A DNA stretch of 64,000 nucleotides from NCBI GenBank assembly GCA_905221545.1, contig CAJNDO010000005.1, forward strand, positions 1 through 64,000. The letters are read 5' to 3'. The stretch is from a bacterium (GTDB lineage: Bacteria; Bacillota; Bacilli; Lactobacillales; Streptococcaceae). Under the pieces are notes generated by a model that was not told the origin of the DNA, ran no database searches, and saw nothing but the letters and a program-made list of their open reading frames with translations. This document shows, piece after piece, positions 46,268 to 55,234 of this stretch (position 1 is the stretch's first letter; every line of letters begins with the position of its first letter). The translations under genes and the position numbers were made by a program.

Positions 46268-46366
46268 ATTAAATAAAGACCTCCTAACTTTATTTAATAA
46301 AATCCTAAACTTTTCTTTTTCATAATAATCTCCCTTAACTCCACCCAATCAGGTGGAGTTTTTTGG
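46268..46366 (+). ncRNA. CiaR-dependent small RNA (csRNA c)
   Basis: About 97-99 bases, nearly the same as csRNA b in its first 60 bases, with a different, compensated terminator stem (ACTCCACC/GGTGGAGT) followed by TTTTTTGG. Tandem arrangement with csRNA b suggests duplication. Confidence 0.88.
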
Positions 46367-46392
46367 CTCTATTTCAGGCTTTTGGGGAGTTT

Positions 46393-46470
46393 CCTAAAAA
46401 TAATTTTCCGATATTTTTCGGTATTTTTTGGATTTTGGTCGGGGAATTGGCGGGGACTTTTTTAGGAAAT
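46393..46470. repeat. Imperfect inverted repeat after csRNA c
   Basis: TTTCCTAAAAA near 46393 and TTTTTTAGGAAA near 46459 flank about 55 bases of G/T-rich sequence. It overlaps the end of a minus-strand gene remnant. I see no transposase or target duplication, so this is a small palindromic spacer of unknown origin. Confidence 0.3.
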
Positions 46471-46665
46471 ATGACTAAGAAATAGGTTTGTTGTTACTTC
46501 AGCTACTTCAAACTCAATTTGATTGTAAGTGACTGTTAATTGAAGGACTGGAACTGCTGTAATAATGATTTTGCTTGTCCAGTAGTGGCGTATTAAATGA
46601 GGAGTGACATGTAAGATTGTCTCTTCGTTTACTAAATCAAAATTTCTATGAAATTGATAGAATCC
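46462..46665 (-). pseudogene. Possible gene remnant (67 codons, no start)
   Basis: On the minus strand a 67-codon frame runs between stops at 46668-46666 and 46464-46462. It has no ATG, GTG or TTG start and no ribosome site. Its translation looks like a real beta-rich protein fragment (DLVNEETILHVTPHLIRHYW, later PVLQLTVTYNQIEFEVAE). A 67-codon open frame in AT-rich DNA could occur by chance, so confidence is low. I do not recognise the family. Confidence 0.3.
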
Positions 46666-46724
46666 CTAACTTTCTCTTAAACTTGAAAGTCTTGTTGTAA
46701 AGCGATTAAAGAGGATGTAAAGTT

Positions 46725-46753
46725 TTGACAAATTTTGTGAACTGTGGGATAAT
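46725..46753 (+). promoter_or_regulatory. Promoter of the antitoxin RNA (RNA II)
   Basis: TTGACA (46725-46730), 17 bases, GATAAT (46748-46753): the closest match to a consensus promoter in this gap. Confidence 0.8.
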
Positions 46754-46759
46754 GGAGAG

Positions 46760-46836
46760 GAATTAAGGATTAGTTCTATATTATGGACTAGAAAAAACCC
46801 CAAGCTCACGACCAAATAAGCTTGGGGTCTTTTTTG
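46760..46836 (+). ncRNA. Putative antisense antitoxin RNA II of a par/Fst locus
   Basis: A predicted RNA of about 75 bases from 46760 to the shared terminator. It carries direct repeat DRa (46763-46790), which is the same plus-strand sequence as DRb at the toxin start (46913-46938), so RNA II can base-pair with the toxin mRNA at its start codons. Its 3' end is complementary to the toxin mRNA 3' end through the shared terminator. This is the layout of pAD1 par. Confidence 0.8.
46797..46836. terminator. Shared bidirectional terminator of toxin and antitoxin RNAs
   Basis: ACCCCAAGCT (46797-46806) and AGCTTGGGGT (46819-46828) form a perfect 10-bp stem. T-runs flank both ends (CTTTTTTG on plus; TTTTTTC on minus), so both convergent RNAs end here. 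Confidence 0.9.
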
Positions 46837-46839
46837 ACA

Positions 46840-46932
46840 CTATCTATCCTTGTTTAGCCATTTATCGACTAAGCGAAGAATAACACCGACCACAATTGGT
46901 CCGATGATAGTTTTAAGGATTAGTTCCATCAT
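46840..46932 (-). CDS. Fst-family type I toxin peptide
   Basis: A 30-residue hydrophobic peptide. Starts MMELILKTIIGPIVVGVI and ends in a charged tail LVDKWLNKDR. The core I-x-P-I-x-V-G plus a C-terminal charged tail is the Fst pattern (pAD1 Fst and its chromosomal relatives), which act on the membrane and disturb envelope and division. The ribosome site AAAGGAGGTGAG is very strong and lies near the two adjacent ATG codons (46930-46932 and 46927-46929). DRb of the antisense RNA covers exactly these codons. The gene is too short for ordinary ORF calling. Toxicity is inferred from the family. Confidence 0.85.
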   Translation of the reverse strand: MMELILKTIIGPIVVGVILRLVDKWLNKDR

Positions 46933-46979
46933 GGGCTATCTCACCTCCTTTCGTAGGCGGTGTAGCAGTGCCGAACAAT

Positions 46980-46990
46980 ATTATACCACA
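46980..46990 (-). promoter_or_regulatory. Extended -10 promoter of the toxin mRNA (RNA I)
   Basis: On the minus strand TGTGG-TATAAT (TATAAT 46985-46980), about 50 bases before the toxin ATG. The leader can pair TTCGGC with GC..CGAA just before the ribosome site, similar in position to the upstream helix of pAD1 RNA I. Confidence 0.7.
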
Positions 46991-47006
46991 TACGTGCTAA
47001 AGTCGG

Positions 47007-47033
47007 AAGTCGCTTAATTAGGTGGCTTTTTTG
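47007..47033 (+). terminator. csRNA-like terminator before ruvB
   Basis: AAGTCGCTT, loop AATT, AGGTGGCTT: 9 bp including G-U pairs, then TTTTTG. The sequence closely resembles the csRNA terminators (AAGTCACC..GGTGGCTT), but no CiaR promoter or csRNA body lies before it. Confidence 0.55.
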
Positions 47034-47053
47034 TTTGTGGCTTGGATTTTTGA

Positions 47054-47059
47054 TATAAT
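47054..47059 (+). promoter_or_regulatory. -10 box of ruvB
   Basis: TATAAT preceded by TGA (extended -10). The predicted transcript start falls at or within a base or two of the ruvB ATG (47066), so the message may have no leader. Confidence 0.65.
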
Positions 47060-47065
47060 AGAGCC

Positions 47066-48064
47066 ATGAGTAGAATTTTAGACAATGAGATAATGGGGGA
47101 TGAGGAGTTAGTAGAACGCACGCTCCGTCCTCAGTACTTACGTGAATATATTGGGCAGGACAAGGTCAAGGACCAGCTCCAAATCTTTATCGAGGCTGCC
47201 AAAATGCGGGATGAAGCGCTGGATCATGTCCTCCTTTTCGGACCTCCAGGTTTGGGGAAGACGACCATGGCTTTTGTTATTGCCAACGAACTGGGTGTCA
47301 ATCTCAAGCAGACGTCTGGGCCTGTAATTGAAAAAGCTGGTGATCTGGTAGCGATTTTGAATGACTTAGAACCTGGGGATGTCCTCTTTATTGATGAGAT
47401 TCATCGCTTGCCAATGTCGGTGGAAGAGGTGCTTTATAGTGCGATGGAGGACTTCTACATTGACATCATGATTGGGGCTGGTGAAGGCAGTCGTAGTGTT
47501 CATTTGGAGTTGCCACCTTTTACCTTGATTGGTGCGACAACTCGGGCTGGTATGCTTTCCAATCCTCTACGGGCACGTTTTGGGATTACAGGTCATATGG
47601 AGTATTATGCTCATGCTGACTTGACAGAAATTGTCGAGCGGACGGCAGATATTTTTGAGATGGAAATTACTCATGAGGCAGCTTCTGAGCTGGCCTTGCG
47701 TAGTCGTGGAACCCCTCGTATTGCCAATCGTCTCCTCAAGCGCGTGCGCGATTATGCCCAGATTATGGGGGACGGGGTTATCGATGATCTTATTACCGAT
47801 AAGGCATTAACTATGCTGGATGTTGACCATGAAGGTTTGGACTATGTGGACCAAAAAATTCTTCGGACCATGATTGAGATGTACGGTGGTGGCCCTGTCG
47901 GATTAGGAACTCTTTCTGTTAATATTGCCGAGGAGCGCGAGACGGTAGAGGACATGTACGAACCTTACCTAATCCAGAAAGGCTTTATCATGCGAACTCG
48001 TTCAGGACGAGTTGCGACCTCTAAAGCTTACGAACATTTAGGGTATGAATACAATGAAAAATGA
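47066..48064 (+). CDS. ruvB: Holliday junction branch migration helicase RuvB
   Basis: 332 residues, AAA+ motor that with RuvA drives branch migration. Walker [10 protein letters not shown] (about 58-66), Walker B with D-E-I-H (about 110-113), sensor motifs GATTRAG near 155 and the arginine finger region RARFGI near 170. The C-terminal winged helix is complete. No clear ribosome site precedes the ATG. It overlaps the next gene. Confidence 0.97.
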   Translation: MSRILDNEIMGDEELVERTLRPQYLREYIGQDKVKDQLQIFIEAAKMRDEALDHVLLFGPPGLGKTTMAFVIANELGVNLKQTSGPVIEKAGDLVAILNDLEPGDVLFIDEIHRLPMSVEEVLYSAMEDFYIDIMIGAGEGSRSVHLELPPFTLIGATTRAGMLSNPLRARFGITGHMEYYAHADLTEIVERTADIFEMEITHEAASELALRSRGTPRIANRLLKRVRDYAQIMGDGVIDDLITDKALTMLDVDHEGLDYVDQKILRTMIEMYGGGPVGLGTLSVNIAEERETVEDMYEPYLIQKGFIMRTRSGRVATSKAYEHLGYEYNEK

Positions 48065-48617
48065 GCAAGAAATTCTAGATGCATTTAGAGAAAATCCGGA
48101 TATGATGGCTATTCTGACTATCATCCGAAATCTTGGTCTGAAAGACTCGTGGTTGGCAGCAGGTTCTGTCAGAAATTTCATCTGGAATCTTTTGTCATAC
48201 AAATCACCTTTTGACTGTGAAACAGATGTGGATGTCATTTTCTTTGATCCAGATTTTTCTTATGAGAAAACCTCGTCTCTAGAGAAAAAGCTGAGAGAGG
48301 ACTTTCCTCAGTACCAGTGGGAATTGAAAAATCAGGTCTATATGCACCAGCGTAGCCCTCACACTGCTCCCTATAGTAGCTCTTGTGATGCTATGAGTAA
48401 GTATCCAGAACGATGTACGGCTGTTGGACTACGCTTGAATGAAGAATCCGATTTTGAACTCTATGCACCTTATGGTTTGGAGGATATTTTAAATTTTCAA
48501 GTTCGTCCAACTCCTCATTTTTTAGAGAATCAAGACAGAATGAAGCTCTATCAAACACGTTTATCCAAGAAAAATTGGCAGGAGAAATGGAAAAATTTGA
48601 TTTTTAAAAATACTTAA
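48054..48617 (+). CDS. Nucleotidyltransferase-like protein (DUF925)
   Basis: About 187 residues. Contains a nucleotidyltransferase-like core: G-S-V-R-N (about 38-42) and the acidic pair E-T-D-V-D-V (about 57-62), as in the family often annotated nucleotidyltransferase family protein. The substrate is unknown. The start could be 48045 or 48054; the second has better spacing to an upstream TAGGG. It overlaps ruvB by about 11-20 bases, so translation is coupled. Confidence 0.8.
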   Translation: MKNEQEILDAFRENPDMMAILTIIRNLGLKDSWLAAGSVRNFIWNLLSYKSPFDCETDVDVIFFDPDFSYEKTSSLEKKLREDFPQYQWELKNQVYMHQRSPHTAPYSSSCDAMSKYPERCTAVGLRLNEESDFELYAPYGLEDILNFQVRPTPHFLENQDRMKLYQTRLSKKNWQEKWKNLIFKNT

Positions 48618-48645
48618 GGAAACTTTAAGCTAAGAAGTGTATACT
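48613..48645 (+). promoter_or_regulatory. CiaR-type promoter of csRNA d
   Basis: CTTAAG (48613-48618), 5 bases, TTTAAG (48624-48629), 10 bases, TATACT (48640-48645). Its first half overlaps the stop region of the upstream gene. Confidence 0.86.
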
Positions 48646-48651
48646 AAGTTC

Positions 48652-48746
48652 ATAAGTTAAGAAGACCTTAACTTAAACTCCTAAAACTTTTTCATAATAA
48701 TCTCCCTATAAAAATAGAGTCGCCCAATCAGGCGACTTATTTTTTT
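48652..48746 (+). ncRNA. CiaR-dependent small RNA (csRNA d)
   Basis: About 95 bases. The 5' part differs from csRNA a-c (it contains AAGTTAAGAAGACCTTAACTT, a hairpin) but the middle ACTCCTAAAACTTTTTCATAA block and the terminator AGTCGCC/GGCGACT are of the same family. Confidence 0.86.
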
Positions 48747-48804
48747 GAAAAATGGGCTTGGTACCTGAGAATAAATAGCTTAGTGATAGAAGAAAATAGT
48801 GAAA

Positions 48805-48815
48805 TATGGTATAAT
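48805..48815 (+). promoter_or_regulatory. Extended -10 promoter of the uppS operon
   Basis: TATGG-TATAAT (TATAAT 48810-48815). It starts the uppS-cdsA-rseP-proS unit. Confidence 0.7.
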
Positions 48816-48847
48816 GAAACGATAGATTTTTGAATAGGAATAAGATC

Positions 48848-49606
48848 ATGTTTGGATTTTTTAAGAAAGATAAGGCTGTGGAAGTAGAGGTTCCGACACA
48901 GGTTCCTGCTCATATCGGCATCATCATGGATGGGAATGGCCGTTGGGCTAAAAAACGTATGCAACCGCGAGTCTTTGGACACAAGGCGGGTATGGAAGCA
49001 TTGCAAACTGTGACCAAGGCAGCCAATAAACTGGGTGTTAAGGTTATTACAGTTTATGCTTTTTCTACGGAAAATTGGACCCGTCCAGATCAGGAAGTCA
49101 AGTTTATCATGAACTTGCCAGTAGAGTTTTATGACAATTATGTCCCGGAATTGCATGCGAATAATGTTAAGATTCAGATGATTGGGGAGACGGACCGCCT
49201 GCCTAAGCAAACCTTTGAAGCTTTAACCAAAGCTGAGGAATTGACTAAGAACAATACAGGTTTGATACTTAACTTTGCCCTCAACTATGGTGGACGTGCT
49301 GAAATTACACAGGCGCTTAAGTTGATTTCCCAGGATGTTTTAGATGCCAAAATCAACCCAGGTGACATCACAGAGGAGTTGATCGGCAACTATCTCTTCA
49401 CCCAGCATTTGCCTAAGGACTTACGAGACCCAGAATTGATTATCCGTACTAGTGGAGAATTGCGTTTGAGTAATTTCCTTCCATGGCAAGGAGCCTACAG
49501 TGAGCTCTATTTTACAGATACCTTGTGGCCTGATTTTGACGAAGTAGCCTTACAGGAAGCCATTCTTGCCTACAATCGTCGTCATCGCCGATTTGGAGGA
49601 GTTTAG
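48848..49606 (+). CDS. uppS: Undecaprenyl diphosphate synthase
   Basis: 252 residues; cis-prenyltransferase that makes the lipid carrier for peptidoglycan and capsule. Motif I I-I-M-D-G-N-G-R-W (about 25-33; Asp28) and the C-terminal region with SGELRLSNFLPWQ and SELYF. ATG 48848 (MFGFFKK) follows ATAGGAA; the longer frame from 48830 lacks a ribosome site. First gene of a conserved envelope operon. Confidence 0.96.
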   Translation: MFGFFKKDKAVEVEVPTQVPAHIGIIMDGNGRWAKKRMQPRVFGHKAGMEALQTVTKAANKLGVKVITVYAFSTENWTRPDQEVKFIMNLPVEFYDNYVPELHANNVKIQMIGETDRLPKQTFEALTKAEELTKNNTGLILNFALNYGGRAEITQALKLISQDVLDAKINPGDITEELIGNYLFTQHLPKDLRDPELIIRTSGELRLSNFLPWQGAYSELYFTDTLWPDFDEVALQEAILAYNRRHRRFGGV

Positions 49607-49614
49607 GAGGAAAT

Positions 49615-50418
49615 ATGACACAGGATTTACAGAAAAGAACCTTGTTTGCAGGGATTGCACTGGCTATTTTCCTACCGATTTTAATGATTGGTGGCCTCTT
49701 GCTTCAGATAGCAATTGGAATCATAGCCATGCTAGCCATGCATGAACTTTTGAAGATGAGAGGTCTAGAGACCATGACTATGGAGGGCCTCTTGACCCTC
49801 TTTGCAACCTTTGCTTTGACCATTCCCTTGGAGAATTACCTGACTTTTTTGCCAGTTGATGGGAATGTGGTTGCCTATAGTGTGTTGATTTCAATTATGT
49901 TAGGAACGACTGTTTTTAGCAAGTCTTATACGATTGAGGATGCTGTTTTCCCGCTTGCTATGAGTTTCTACGTGGGCTTTGGTTTTAATGCTTTACTAGA
50001 TGCTCGCGTTGCAGGTTTAGATAAGGCTCTATTGGCCTTGTGTATCGTCTGGGCGACAGACAGTGGTGCCTATCTTGTTGGGATGAACTATGGTAAACGA
50101 AAACTAGCTCCAACGGTTTCTCCTAATAAAACCTTTGAGGGGGCCTTGGGTGGTATTTTAGGTGCAATTTTAGTAACCATTATCTTTATGATAGTTGACA
50201 GTACAGTTGCTCTTCCGTATGGAATTTACAAGATGTCAGTCTTTGCTATTTTCTTTAGCATTGCTGGACAATTTGGTGATTTACTAGAAAGTTCGATCAA
50301 GCGTCACTTTGGTGTAAAGGATTCTGGGAAATTTATCCCTGGACATGGTGGTGTTTTGGATCGTTTCGATAGTATGTTGCTTGTATTTCCAATCATGCAC
50401 TTATTTGGACTCTTTTAA
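49615..50418 (+). CDS. cdsA: Phosphatidate cytidylyltransferase
   Basis: 267 residues with about eight membrane segments; makes CDP-diacylglycerol, the precursor of phosphatidylglycerol and then cardiolipin (cls also lies in this window). C-terminal signature K-R-H-F-G-V-K-D-S-G-K-F-I-P-G-H-G-G. Eight bases after uppS. Confidence 0.96.
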   Translation: MTQDLQKRTLFAGIALAIFLPILMIGGLLLQIAIGIIAMLAMHELLKMRGLETMTMEGLLTLFATFALTIPLENYLTFLPVDGNVVAYSVLISIMLGTTVFSKSYTIEDAVFPLAMSFYVGFGFNALLDARVAGLDKALLALCIVWATDSGAYLVGMNYGKRKLAPTVSPNKTFEGALGGILGAILVTIIFMIVDSTVALPYGIYKMSVFAIFFSIAGQFGDLLESSIKRHFGVKDSGKFIPGHGGVLDRFDSMLLVFPIMHLFGLF

Positions 50419-50439
50419 TCAAAAGACGGAGGAAATACT

Positions 50440-51699
50440 ATGCTCGGAATTTTAACCTTTATTCTGGTTTTCGGGATTATTGTGGTGGTGCACGAGTTCG
50501 GGCACTTCTACTTTGCTAAGAAATCAGGAATTCTAGTGCGTGAATTTGCCATCGGTATGGGACCCAAAATCTTTGCTCATATTGGCAAGGATGGAACAGC
50601 CTATACCATTCGAATCTTGCCTCTGGGTGGCTATGTCCGTATGGCTGGTTGGGGTGATGATACGACTGAAATCAAGACAGGAACTCCTGTCAGTTTGACC
50701 CTTACTGATGATGGTAAGGTTAAACGTATCAATCTTTCAGGTAAAAAATTAGATCAAACAGCCCTCCCTATGCAGGTGACCCAGTTTGACTTTGAAGATA
50801 AGCTCTTTATCAAGGGCTTGGTTCTGGAAGAAGAAAAAACTTTTGCAGTGGACCACGATGCAACGGTTGTAGAAGCAGATGGAACTGAGGTTCGGATTGC
50901 TCCTTTAGATGTTCAATATCAAAATGCGACTATCTGGGGAAAACTGATTACTAACTTTGCAGGTCCTATGAACAACTTTATCTTAGGTGTCGTTGTTTTT
51001 TGGATTTTAATCTTTATGCAGGGTGGTGTCAGAGATGTTGATACCAACCAGTTCCATGTTATGCCTCAAGGTGCTTTAGCTAAGGTAGGAGTGCCAGAAA
51101 CGGCTCAGATTACCAAGATTGGCTCACATGAGATTACCAACTGGGAAAGTTTGATTCAGGCTGTGGAAGCAGAAACTAAAGATAAGACGGCCCCAACCTT
51201 GGATGTGACTATTTCTGAAAAGGGTAGTGACAAGCAAGTCACTGTTACTCCAGAAGAAAGTCAAGGTCGTTACCTTCTAGGTGTTCAACCGGAAATTAAG
51301 TCGGATTTTCTATCCATGTTTGTAGGTGGATTTACAACTGCAGCTGACTCGGCTCTCCGAATTCTATCGGCTCTGAAGAATCTGATTTTCCAACCGGATT
51401 TGAACAAGCTAGGTGGACCCGTTGCCATCTTTAAGGCAAGTAGTGATGCTGCTAAAAATGGAATTGAGAATGTCTTGTACTTCTTGGCAATGATTTCCAT
51501 CAATATTGGGATTTTTAATCTTATTCCGATTCCAGCCCTGGATGGTGGTAAGATTGTGCTCAATATCCTAGAAGCTATCCGCCGCAAACCATTGAAACAA
51601 GAAATTGAAACCTATGTCACCTTGGCCGGAGTGGTCATCATGGTTGTCTTGATGATTGCTGTGACCTGGAATGACATTATGCGACTCTTTTTTAGATAA
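50440..51699 (+). CDS. rseP: Site-2 protease RseP (Eep)
   Basis: 419 residues. Membrane-embedded zinc protease: H-E-F-G-H (residues 18-22) in the first membrane helix, a PDZ domain (about 170-285) and the third zinc ligand in I-P-A-L-D-G-G (about 365-371). Eep is known in streptococci and enterococci for maturing peptide pheromones and cleaving membrane regulators. The PDZ region is preceded by a beta-rich insert (about 75-160). Confidence 0.95.
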   Translation: MLGILTFILVFGIIVVVHEFGHFYFAKKSGILVREFAIGMGPKIFAHIGKDGTAYTIRILPLGGYVRMAGWGDDTTEIKTGTPVSLTLTDDGKVKRINLSGKKLDQTALPMQVTQFDFEDKLFIKGLVLEEEKTFAVDHDATVVEADGTEVRIAPLDVQYQNATIWGKLITNFAGPMNNFILGVVVFWILIFMQGGVRDVDTNQFHVMPQGALAKVGVPETAQITKIGSHEITNWESLIQAVEAETKDKTAPTLDVTISEKGSDKQVTVTPEESQGRYLLGVQPEIKSDFLSMFVGGFTTAADSALRILSALKNLIFQPDLNKLGGPVAIFKASSDAAKNGIENVLYFLAMISINIGIFNLIPIPALDGGKIVLNILEAIRRKPLKQEIETYVTLAGVVIMVVLMIAVTWNDIMRLFFR

Positions 51700-53565
<1,866 letters not shown>

Positions 53566-53581
53566 AAACTATAATCAGAAG

Positions 53582-53623
53582 AAAAACAAGGAAAAAATGT
53601 AACTAGTTTTTACCTTGTTTTTT
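53582..53623 (+). terminator. Terminator after proS
   Basis: AAAACAAGG (53583-53591) pairs with CCTTGTTTT (53613-53621), followed by TTC; the loop is A/T-rich and partly paired. Confidence 0.75.
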
Positions 53624-53626
53624 CTG

Positions 53627-53632
53627 TATAAT
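53627..53632 (+). promoter_or_regulatory. -10 box of the GH1 gene
   Basis: TATAAT just after the proS terminator, 32 bases before ATG. Confidence 0.5.
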
Positions 53633-53663
53633 GGGAAAAATGACTAGATAAAGAGGTAAATGT

Positions 53664-55043
53664 ATGCTAAGATTTCCAAAGGATTTTGTCTGGGGATCCT
53701 CCACTTCTGGACCACAAACAGAAGGGCGTGTAGCTGGTGATGGTAAGGGAGATAATCTCTGGGATTACTGGTACCAAGTGGAGCCAAATCGTTACTATAA
53801 TGGGATTGGTCCAGATAAGACATCGACCTTTTATGAAAATTGGGAACAGGATATTGAGCTTTTGTTAGAGACTGGTCACACAGCCTTTCGGACTTCTATT
53901 CAGTGGTCACGGATTTTTCCACAAGGTTGTGGAAAAGTCAACCCTCAAGGTGTGGATTTTTATCGTAAGGTTTTTGAGGCTATTAAGGCTAAGGGGATTC
54001 GTCTGTTAGTCAATCTCTACCACTTTGATTTGCCTTTTGCTCTTCAAGAAGATGGTGATGGTTGGGAAAATAAGGCGACTGTCTCAGCCTATGAAGACTA
54101 TGCTCGTTTTTGTTTTGATACTTATGGCGATTTAGTGGATCAATGGATTACCTTTAACGAGCCAATCGTTCCTGTAGAATTTGGCTATTTTTACGATGCC
54201 CATTATCCACATAAGGTGGATGCAGAAGCGGCAGTTAAAGTAGCCTACCACACACAATTAGCTAGTAGTAAAGCGGTCAAGGCCTGTCATGAACTCTTAC
54301 CTGACTCTAAGATTGGGATTGTCCTCAACTTGACACCGGCTTATCCACGTAGCCAGCATCCTGCTGATGTCAAGGCAGCTCGGATTGCGGACCTCTTTCA
54401 GGCTCAATCTTTCTTAGACCCGTCTGTTTTGGGGACTTATCCACAGGAGTTGGTAGAAATCTTGCATGAACACGGTCTCTTACCTGATGCCACAGAGGAG
54501 GAGTTGGAGCTCATTCGTGACAATACGGTGGATTTCCTTGGTGTCAACTACTATCAGCCTTTGCGTGTTATGGCACCTCGATTTGCTAAGAATCCAGAGA
54601 GTCCACTCTTGCCAGAACATTTTTACGAGCCTTATGTGATGCCTGGACGTAAAATCAATCCTCACCGTGGCTGGGAAATTTATGAGCAAGGGATTTATGA
54701 CATCGCCCAAAATATCAAGGAAAATTATGGCAATATTGAGTGGATGTTGACAGAGAATGGTATGGGTGTTGAGGGGGAAGAAAAATTCCGTCAAGATGGG
54801 ATGATTCAAGATGATTACCGTATTGACTTTGTAAAAGGTCATCTTCGTGAACTCCATCGTGCGATTGAAGATGGAGCCAATTGTAAGGGATACTTGATTT
54901 GGACCTTTATTGACTGCTGGTCATGGCTCAATAGCTATAAAAATCGCTATGGCTTGGTCGAATTAGACTTGGAAACGCAAGAACGCCGTCTGAAAAAATC
55001 AGGGCACTGGTTCAAGGAACTGAGTGATAATAATGGATTTTAA
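53664..55043 (+). CDS. bglA: Glycoside hydrolase family 1 (6-phospho-beta-glucosidase type)
   Basis: 459 residues, (beta/alpha)8 barrel. Acid/base Glu in T-F-N-E-P (about 167-171) and nucleophile Glu in L-T-E-N-G (about 366-370). The N-terminal WGSSTSGPQTEG differs from the more usual A-S-A-A-Y-Q-V-E-G. Many streptococcal family members cut 6-phospho-beta-glucosides delivered by PTS systems, but no PTS gene is adjacent, so the substrate is open. Single-gene unit. Confidence 0.85.
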   Translation: MLRFPKDFVWGSSTSGPQTEGRVAGDGKGDNLWDYWYQVEPNRYYNGIGPDKTSTFYENWEQDIELLLETGHTAFRTSIQWSRIFPQGCGKVNPQGVDFYRKVFEAIKAKGIRLLVNLYHFDLPFALQEDGDGWENKATVSAYEDYARFCFDTYGDLVDQWITFNEPIVPVEFGYFYDAHYPHKVDAEAAVKVAYHTQLASSKAVKACHELLPDSKIGIVLNLTPAYPRSQHPADVKAARIADLFQAQSFLDPSVLGTYPQELVEILHEHGLLPDATEEELELIRDNTVDFLGVNYYQPLRVMAPRFAKNPESPLLPEHFYEPYVMPGRKINPHRGWEIYEQGIYDIAQNIKENYGNIEWMLTENGMGVEGEEKFRQDGMIQDDYRIDFVKGHLRELHRAIEDGANCKGYLIWTFIDCWSWLNSYKNRYGLVELDLETQERRLKKSGHWFKELSDNNGF

Positions 55044-55049
55044 AAAAGA

Positions 55050-55084
55050 CTCTGACTGATGATTTTAATTGGTCAGAGTTTTTT
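55050..55084 (+). terminator. Terminator after the GH1 gene
   Basis: CTCTGAC (55050-55056) pairs with GTCAGAG (55072-55078), followed by TTTTTTG. Confidence 0.82.
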
Positions 55085-55105
55085 GCTTGCAGGAGTTTAA
55101 TTTGA

Positions 55106-55198
55106 ACTATACCAATTTTTGCTCTTGACAAGTGAAAGAAACAAGTATATACTGTTTTTGCTGATTCTATAAAAGAGGAATCAGACTATACCAATTTT
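55106..55198 (+). promoter_or_regulatory. glmS promoter with repeated operator-like sites
   Basis: TTGACA (55125-55130), 17 bases, TATACT (55148-55153). The 14-base sequence ACTATACCAATTTT occurs on both sides of this promoter (55106-55119 and 55185-55198). Its reverse complement (AAAATTGGTATAGT) resembles the operators of the GntR-type amino-sugar repressor NagR/YvoA, which is expected to control glmS. A hairpin CTGATTC/GAATCAG (55161-55184) lies between. Confidence 0.65.
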
Positions 55199-55207
55199 AA
55201 GGAGAAA

Positions 55208-55224
55208 GCACAGCTTGCCTGTGT
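55208..55224 (+). promoter_or_regulatory. Hairpin between ribosome site and glmS start
   Basis: GCACAG (55208-55213), loop of 5, CTGTGT (55219-55224). The only good ribosome site, AAGGAG (55199-55204), is 30 bases from the ATG. Folding this hairpin would cut the effective distance to about 13 bases. Confidence 0.5.
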
Positions 55225-55234
55225 CGTATATACT

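Larger units (their letters stand above)
46763..46938. repeat. Direct repeats DRa and DRb of the par-like locus
   Basis: DRa 46763-46790 and DRb 46913-46938 share TTAAGGATTAGTTC exactly, then a near-match ending ATGG(A/G)CTA. DRb covers the toxin start codons on the opposite strand. Confidence 0.85.

Noticed and set aside
46393..46470. MITE or insertion sequence remnant
   Set aside because: Only short imperfect inverted ends; no target duplication or transposase fragment visible.
55154..55234. glmS ribozyme in the glmS leader
   Set aside because: The leader is too short (about 75 bases) and no ribozyme core is recognisable.
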